Source: Bryum argenteum (taxonomy: Eukaryota > Streptophyta > Bryopsida > Bryales > Bryaceae). Taken from it: DNA of 64,000 nucleotides. The notes beneath the pieces were generated by a model. It worked only from the letters and a program-made list of their open reading frames with translations. It searched no databases and was not told where the DNA came from. The position numbers and the translations under genes were made by a program. The DNA is taken from contig CM073325.1 of NCBI GenBank assembly GCA_037043015.1, positions 20,191,001 to 20,255,000 of the forward strand, given 5' to 3'. Below are positions 57,363-64,000 of this stretch, one piece after another. How positions within the stretch are numbered: the first letter of the stretch is position 1; the number at the start of each line of letters is the position of its first letter.

Positions 57363-59311
57363 AAGTGACATTTTCTGCAACACACACCCCACAAGCACCA
57401 TAAGACTTTGTAATTATATCATTCAAAGGACACACAACAAAAGGGACTGAATGAAAGGACTCCGTTACTTCTACCACGGCGGCTGATGATTCATGCCATA
57501 CTTCTGAATTTATCAGGATCGTACGATTCCTATAGAGACTTGCTCACAAATGGCGTACGTGGGGGTGGATTACTTACTTACAAGAAATAGGTCCAGGGCT
57601 TCACCAGGTTCCGCAGCCGGATCTGTCGATGTTGTTTGCTGCAGTCTTGTTCGAAACATCAGACAATGAACACAATCAGAAAAGCGTAATACAGATGTCT
57701 AAGTTCAATTCTCCTACTGTATCACAAGAATCACTGGAGCAATTTTCATGTGCTAGCCAAGACGTGCCAACCAGCTAACACGGAGTCACGACTGCAAGCT
57801 GAAAATAGTAACTCCCAGCAGGAGCGGCAGGGAGTGTAAACGCACTAAGTGCGAGGAAAATCTCTCTCATTACGATTCTCTCAGAATACCAATAGATTCT
57901 ATTACTATTCTCTCAGCAGGCACAGCAGCCTCAGCAGGCACGGCACTCCCATTCGTCAAGTCCCACCATTCTTCACGAAATTTGCTTCGTGTAAGAGAGT
58001 AGTTCAATGTAGCTATCTCACTAACTTGCTCGAGTCTGAAGATGCTCTCAGAATCATTCTTTGCATTACTTCTTCATTTCAAACAACAATTCTTATTGTG
58101 AGATTTGCAAAACAATTGAGCTTGGAGCAACGCTTTGCTTATTTGAGTTGTAAGCGCCCAATTTACAAATTTTGTGGTTAATGCAAAACTTGGAAGAATT
58201 GTTATGACTCAAAATAGCACAATTGTAAAACTTAGATAAATTTTAATAGAAGATTTGGGAGTGAAGCATTATATGTAATTTATAGAGCTTCAAACTTAAT
58301 TTTGTATGCATTCAAATAAGGCAAGATTTTTTTTCATGAGTAAACGGAAGGCACCAATGAAAAGTTCAACTTTAAAATAAAGTATGCAGTTTCAATAGAC
58401 CATCATCAAGTTTCTCTTACAAGGGCAAGTAGGGTATAGTGGTCACTCATATCTCTCTTGGTCTATTCTCTTTTTTCTTGATCATCATGAAAGGTTATTT
58501 CATCTGAGGTGGAATAATCAATGATGGACACAAACTCCTATGTAGCAAACCATTAGAGAAGTTCAATGTGCATATCTTTTGTGGATGGCTATGGAAATAT
58601 CTCTAGTATAAGATACAGTTTTCCATACTCACTGTGAACAATTTAATGAAGTCTTTTCTTACAATATACATCAATTTGAGTACGGAAAATTGTATCTTGA
58701 AGCTTTTATGTACTGATTTCTAGTGAAACATTCATTTCAAGCAGTCTACCCAATAGCAACAAGGAGCTGGAATCGAGATGGTAATCATATACGGTCATTT
58801 TCAGTTTGTAAGTATACTCTATGTTAGAATACGAGCCACAAAAAGAGTTTCTTCAGATGACTCTTTGTTTCAAACTCGTAGTTTTTGTCAAGCTTACATT
58901 CTTCTACTAATTGCAACCTAATGAGATGTGTACTTGATAGACTTACCATCATTACGCAGGTACCATCACGATTCTGAGAAAGGATATGTTGCTAAGCATT
59001 TCGATTTAATCATGTTATGATGCAAGCTTCACAGATACTCTTCTATTCGCAAATCAACTTCATAACGTCTGTGGTATTTTCTGTATTTTTTGTTTCAAAA
59101 GAGGATAAATGCTTGAGCTTCAAAAGAAGACTAGTATCACCTTCCAGACATATCCTCAGGTCACGGAGTAAACAAGCAAAGAGGTGAAATCTTGTTCATT
59201 CCCAAAATTACAAGTAAATCTCCACAACATGTACACAAACGACAAAGAAGGCTGCCATACCACACCCTCACACACACTTGCGCAGCCAAAGGATTCCAAA
59301 GGGAAAATGCT
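57363..59311. other. Intergenic DNA between the decayed region and NCL
   Basis: No gene is supported. 57450-58000 is less AT-rich than its surroundings and could hold a promoter. The open frame at 57849-58181 has no recognisable motif. 59160-59311 probably contains the NCL 3'UTR. Confidence 0.4.
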
Positions 59312-62300
59312 TCAGTGCCACCCACATACGTAATCTAGGAAGGCTACCAAAGCGATTGAGAGCGGGTACAGCGCTAGTCCGATGAACGCCATCCACAGCG
59401 GGAACGTTGTCCGCACCGCCGCCACTGTCCCCATGATGATCGTGGCGAAGAAGATCACGGATATCTCTGCCGAGAAATCCCACAGCAAGCTACGGAAGTA
59501 GACGATCGCCAAGAAAATGCCCAAACACATCGTGTTGTTCATCGTCACCGCCCCATAAATCTGCACAGCATGCACAAGACCCTTAATCCTTGCATCCATT
59601 CCATCACATCAAATTACCACACCCAAAGTAGTGATCACAGAACTCCGTATTGAGACTGTTGTGTAAACCTCAAAACATTCATCAGAAGCATTGATTTTCT
59701 GATTCTCCAGAACCGTAAATTGCTCTATAAGTGCCGCTTATGAGATGAGAGGCGCATTCGGGGATCGGGTACGAGGGGAACGAGATGGGATAGGAGGGGG
59801 GTAGTGTACCTGGGAGTAGGTCAAGGAGATGTTTTTCTTGCGTTTCCTTCTGGCGAAGATGAGAGACGAGATGGCTTCGCTGGAGTTGGTGGCCAGAGGA
59901 GTGGCGATGAAGGAGATGAAGAAGGGCGAGATGCCAGAGGCTTTGGAGAATCCCCCGATGGCATCCACCAAAGGATCCGCGAACACGGCGGCCACTGCGG
60001 CTCCTGCAATCAAGTAGCAGATCGCGTACAGAATCACTTGCTTCTTCGATAGCTCCTTCCCTTCGTTCTCCTCGTCCTCGTCGTCATCCTCCTCGTCTTG
60101 CAACAACGCCAAGTCCAAGTTCGCTGTCTGCACACCACCCGCACCATCTATCAGATTTGTGCACATCAAAACTAAAGAGACTTCTAAAACTATTTCAAGA
60201 ATACTGTGGATAGAGTGTTTGTTTGACCTATATTTGATGAAATGCACAGAGGTCAGCAACGATGGATTCAATTTACACTTGGATGTATGCACGGAGGGCA
60301 TACCATCAGATCAATGATGGGACTATAAACGCCTCTGAAGGTAGTTACTACTTAGTCACTCGTGTTGAAAAATAACCAACACATTATTCCCCCAAGGACA
60401 TGTATTGAGATTCTGAACACCACCGGCACTGGGAATGGAACCCACAACCTCACAACCTCTTCATCGGGTCCTCATCTGGGCACGAGGGGCAACCACCACG
60501 CATCATAAGCATCGAAAGATTCGAGTTTCTCACCTGAGCTTCCTGGTCCCAGTCGTGGGCTTCATTTGGTGGCGACCCAGCGGGCGACTTCTTCTTCGAC
60601 TCGATCGAAACCTGCACCCATCGCTTGAACCCCTCGATAAACTCCCTCAACGAAATTTGTTCATCGTTGGACATGTCGAACTCGGACATCCACCGCTTTA
60701 GTTCGTCTGCCTCGGGAATCTTCGATGAGCGTTGGATTCCTAACCCCATAATCAAGGCCTTCAGCTCCACCTCCGACAGATGACCATCGTGGTTGGGATC
60801 AAAGTGATCGAACAACCTATTGAGCAACGCATTCAGAGAGCCATTCAGAGACCTTGAACCTCACAGATTTCCAAAGAATGTCCCTTGGCCATGCATTGTT
60901 AATACGACAGTCTGTAAAAAAGAGTAAGAATCGACTTACTGTTCCAGCACCCTCTCGTCGGGATGGCCATCAGCGTTGAAAAGCTTTCCGAACTTATCTT
61001 CAGCGAATCGCGATGCCCTGTGAATTGCGTGCGATCTCCGGTACTTGTGCTGCGCAAATGCAATCTTCCTTTGCTGAATCCACGGAGCCAAGAGCTGATA
61101 AGCAATGTAGCCGCACAGCCCAAGCACTGCGATCGCAGCTGCAATAGCAGTGAACAGATGACCCCATTTCGGGTTCAAGCCAAAGAAACGGGGTGTCTGT
61201 GCCACGAGGTAGGGCAGAAGTGAGGCGACCATGATCCACGACGACCACTGCGTTTGCTTGTCGTTTGTCACTCCAGTTTCTGCACCACATCCTCAAAGAT
61301 GAGCATTCGCACTTGAAGTTGCGTTCACAAAGATAAGCATTTGCTGTGGAAAATTAGCAAGCCAAAAATGTATCCAGATCGACGTACTCGTGAGATTGAA
61401 TCCCCTGGTTAGCGTCCTGTCCTTCGCCACGAGCTGGCCAGTTGACGAATGCGGCACGAGATCGCAGCGACCGACGATCAGACACGATCCCCAGAGCGCC
61501 GTGAGCACCATCACAGATGATCCCGCCACCAGACCCATTCCCACCAACACCTCGTCCTGCGCTTCGGCCTGAGTCGCTCCCAATCCAGACACTGCCATAG
61601 CCACCCACACCAATCACTTAAGTCCATGCGTCTCTGACCACGACGGAAGTCAATTCAATGACATCATCACCATTCTATCGCTCATATCTTTGTAACCAAA
61701 CCCAAATCCACGTTCGTACACTACCCCTGTAGCAGTAAAAAATAAGGTGACGACAAGAAACATTCCATCCCCGAACATGCCGCAATCAATATAAAACAGT
61801 ACCGATGGTTCGAATGTTCACAACGAGATCGAATTCATTCTCTTAGTCTCTCACACAAACTCAATTCTGATGGCATTGATGGATCGGGTCACGAACGAAG
61901 CAAGAACAGAAGACGATGAGACCATCTTGGATGATCAGGGTTTGAATCTGAGGTGAAAAGGGCGTACCGGTGATGAGCAATGCGTCGGGAAAGGCGCCGA
62001 GAATTGGCAAGACAAGGCCACCAATAATGCCGGGGCTCATGACAGTGAGCAGAAGCTCACTGCCATCGGACAGGAGCTGCGCGGCTTTGAGAAGCATGTA
62101 GCCGTAAATGATGAGGAGCGCGGCGTTTCCACCCAAGCTGGTGGAGCACGGCATGATCCCGTACTGCTCCTCGCACCCCTTGCCCTCGGCGATACCCCAC
62201 TTGCCGAACACGCGCTGGAGCGACCCCAGCCATGGCTGCTGCTGCTCGCGGGCCAGCACTGACTCGATCTTGGCATTCTCTGCTTGCACGCTCCCGGCGA

Positions 62301-62379
62301 GCAGCGCGAGTGCGAGCACCACCAGGCCGGTGCTCGCGAGCAGGTAGCGCGCTCGCGGCGCTCTGAGTACGGAAACCAT
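59312..62379 (-). CDS. NCL: NCL-type Na+/Ca2+ exchanger with two EF-hands, complete
   Basis: A membrane cation/Ca2+ antiporter of the plant NCL group. Exons on the minus strand are 61968-62379, 61388-61591, 60940-61279, 60534-60852, 59810-60127 and 59312-59560; all join in phase with GT-AG introns of about 85-410 bp, giving 613 residues (Arabidopsis NCL is about 585). Seen in order: a signal peptide (LVVLALALLAGSVQA), an alpha-1 exchanger repeat (SELLLTVMSPGIIGGLVLP, GAFPDALLI), further membrane helices, two EF-hands in the central loop with canonical Ca2+ ligands (DPNHDGHLSEVE and DMSNDEQISLRE), an acidic run (DEEDDDEDEE), and an alpha-2 repeat (FFISFIATPLATNSSEAIS) followed by NISLTYSQIYGAVTMNNT and closing helices. 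The EF-hands suggest Ca2+ sensing. The acceptor before the EF-hand exon (60852) is the least certain junction. Confidence 0.9.
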
Positions 62380-62744
62380 AGCGATGTGAGTGCTCTAGAG
62401 CAATCGAGTGAGCATCTGGAACGAGACTAGCTAGACCCCAATGCAGGAATGAGGAGAAGATTGGCGATGGCTGGCCTGGCCTGGCAGAGCGGGTGAGCAC
62501 GAGCGTTGCGGACGCTGCGGCTTTACAGGCGACCCCGGCGGCATTTGCAACGCGGTGGCACAGAGGATGGTAGGTCACTACTAACCGGGACGGTAGGACC
62601 GTGGTTACCTGGTACTGACCACCGACCTTCGATAGAATGCTGTTTTAATGGGTTTTGCTTGCATCCTTTCACTTGTTCCTAACATTCCTGAGCTTAGGTG
62701 GGTCAAGAATTTCATTTTCAACGGATCACATTTCAAGAGCCTGA
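62380..62744 (-). promoter_or_regulatory. Upstream region of NCL
   Basis: GC-rich up to about 62560, consistent with the 5'UTR and proximal promoter of the minus-strand NCL gene, then AT-richer to the edge of the next element. No TATA box or defined site is marked. Confidence 0.4.
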
Positions 62745-63895
62745 GGGCCGGTTTACGCTACGGTGGAGAAGACCTCCGGTTGGTCAAGAATGCTTGGCCA
62801 AGACATGGTTATATGAGGCAAATGGTGGATGTGGCAGAGAAGAATTAAATGCAATAAACAATTTCTTAAGGAGTCTTGACCGGTTGTAGTCTAAACACCT
62901 AGAGGAGAAGTCTAACCGGAGAAGTCCACCGGTGAAAAGAAGCTCACCTAATGGTGTGAAGATTTTTTATGATAAATAATCATAACTCTCTACATTCACA
63001 TTATATGAAAATACATCAACAATTTTTCTTTTCATAAAAATCAATATGCATATGTATGGCAAATTGAGTAAACTTCAAATTAATTTTATTATCGACTTGT
63101 GCCGTAGAATCATAATTTTGATGGTTTATTTTTACTTTAAATAGTATAGAAACATGCCATGGTCATATTATGTTCAATGTTATTCAAAAATAGTAATGCA
63201 GAGCTTGATTTTGATTTCTTTTTCTTTTTCTTTTTTGAGGCACTTGATAATGCGGATTGAATGGTAATGACCGGTTGAATTTCATCTTCATTAGCATTTG
63301 TTAGATTTTCTTGTCCTCCTACACTAGTGTCGTCCACTCATATTCTTCATAACGAAACCAACTTGATACCACCAATGATCAATCGAATCATAAAACTTGC
63401 ATTCATGGTGGTCATTTTATGTAATATACAATCCCAAGTATGTAATATATAATCCCAAGTAGTTTGGGACACATGGAGAAGGCGGGGATGGATGGCCACC
63501 TTGAGGGGTGTAGGTTGTAGTCATGAGGTACAAGGTTCTAGGCTTGAAGGCCAACACCTTTTGTTGCCGAAAGTCAAATCTGCGATCTACGTCCAAGATT
63601 TGTTTTTGAAAATAATTTTTTTTGACAAGACCTTGTTCGGAACAATGATTTCTTGTCCGACCTCTTGCGGCCAGACAAGAAATCATTGTTCCGGACAAGG
63701 TCTTGAGCAAAAAGCACCGCCACCTAAGCGGCCATGTCATTTTTTCATCCATGACAAAAGTTCACCACCTTTGATTTCTTCACCAAGTGTAAACACCCAC
63801 CAGTCAAGAATTGCATTTTCGACCAATCACAATAGAGAAACACCCTTTTTTTCTTTACCGGTGGACTTCTCCACGGTAGTGTAAACCGGCCGTGA
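62742..63895. mobile_element. MITE-like element with 3-bp target duplication (1148 bp)
   Basis: The element 62745-63892 has inverted ends matching over about 30 of 35 positions (left GGGCCGGTTTACGCTACGG, right read in reverse CGGCCGGTTTACACTACCG). TGA flanks both sides (62742-62744 and 63893-63895). The ends and 3-bp duplication suggest PIF/Harbinger or CACTA-like mobility; I cannot choose. A third related end lies at 63943-63973, so copies are nested or rearranged. Inside, a minus-strand frame (63137-63337, SALSSASKKKKKKK) has no recognised domain. Confidence 0.6.
63626..63705. repeat. Strong 80-bp hairpin
   Basis: The left arm CAAGACCTTGTTCGGAACAA... and the right arm form a stem of about 32 bp with one single-base bulge, around a 16-base loop (CGACCTCTTGCGGCCA). 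It lies inside the element at 62745-63892. Confidence 0.85.
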
Positions 63896-64000
63896 ATTTC
63901 AACCAATCATATTTTAGATTTCTTCCTTGAGTTCTTGACTAGAAAACTTCTCCGCCGTAGTGTAAAGGAGCCCTAAGGTATGATAATTATTCAGAATAAT

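Noticed and set aside
57849-58181. 110-codon plus-strand open frame rich in Ser and Arg
   Set aside because: No motif, no splice support and no homologous copy in the window; insufficient to call a gene.
62057-62578. Arg/Ala-rich open frame of 173 codons over NCL exon 1
   Set aside because: It is a GC-driven shadow frame; the NCL frame gives a signal peptide and the alpha-1 exchanger repeat and joins in phase to the next exon.

Overview
The window is nuclear DNA of a land plant. The evidence is a TIR-NB-LRR immune receptor with a typical intron layout, a cluster of NDR1/HIN1-like (LEA-2) genes, a plant-type NCL sodium/calcium exchanger with two EF-hands, an acireductone dioxygenase split by GT-AG introns, a chromodomain Ty3/gypsy retrotransposon, and AT-rich intergenic DNA full of short inverted-repeat elements. 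A TIR-type receptor makes a grass unlikely; I cannot place the species further.

Layout. 1-2287 (minus): the 5' part of a TIR-NB-LRR gene whose frame is broken once in the TIR exon and once in the NB-ARC exon; its LRR region runs off the left edge. 3560-6240: three degenerate copies of an unrecognised sequence. 6600-8900: repeats, an (AT)n tract and a CACTA-type MITE. 8950-18900: a cluster of five NHL genes, four intact (10063-10758 minus, 13316-14020 plus, 15877-16620 plus, 17755-18900 minus) and one broken (8955-9409 plus). These paralogues share leader and 3' flanking sequence, and one has gained an 18-copy, nine-residue repeat domain. 19380-23080: AT-rich DNA with several TTAA-flanked elements. 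23081-28703: a young chromovirus with 5-bp target duplications. 31174-34182 (minus): a complete six-exon acireductone dioxygenase gene, with a GC-rich promoter region to about 35.5 kb. 35.5-43 kb: repeats and MITEs. 43.5-49.6 kb: a large direct duplication built of a roughly 550-bp sequence (three copies) alternating with pyrimidine-rich minisatellite blocks. 50-58 kb: AT-rich DNA with more TTAA elements, another MITE family and a decayed, possibly transposase-derived coding region. 59312-62379 (minus): a complete six-exon NCL exchanger gene. 62745-63892: a MITE-like element with a 3-bp target duplication and a strong internal hairpin.

The host genes do not form one pathway. The receptor and the NHL cluster both belong to families tied to immunity and membrane stress, ARD acts in methionine salvage, and NCL in cation homeostasis. 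The most unusual signal is a set of at least eight related elements with CCC...GGG inverted ends, six of them flanked on both sides by TTAA and the others by one intact and one altered copy. This arrangement resembles piggyBac, a superfamily not normally credited to land plants.
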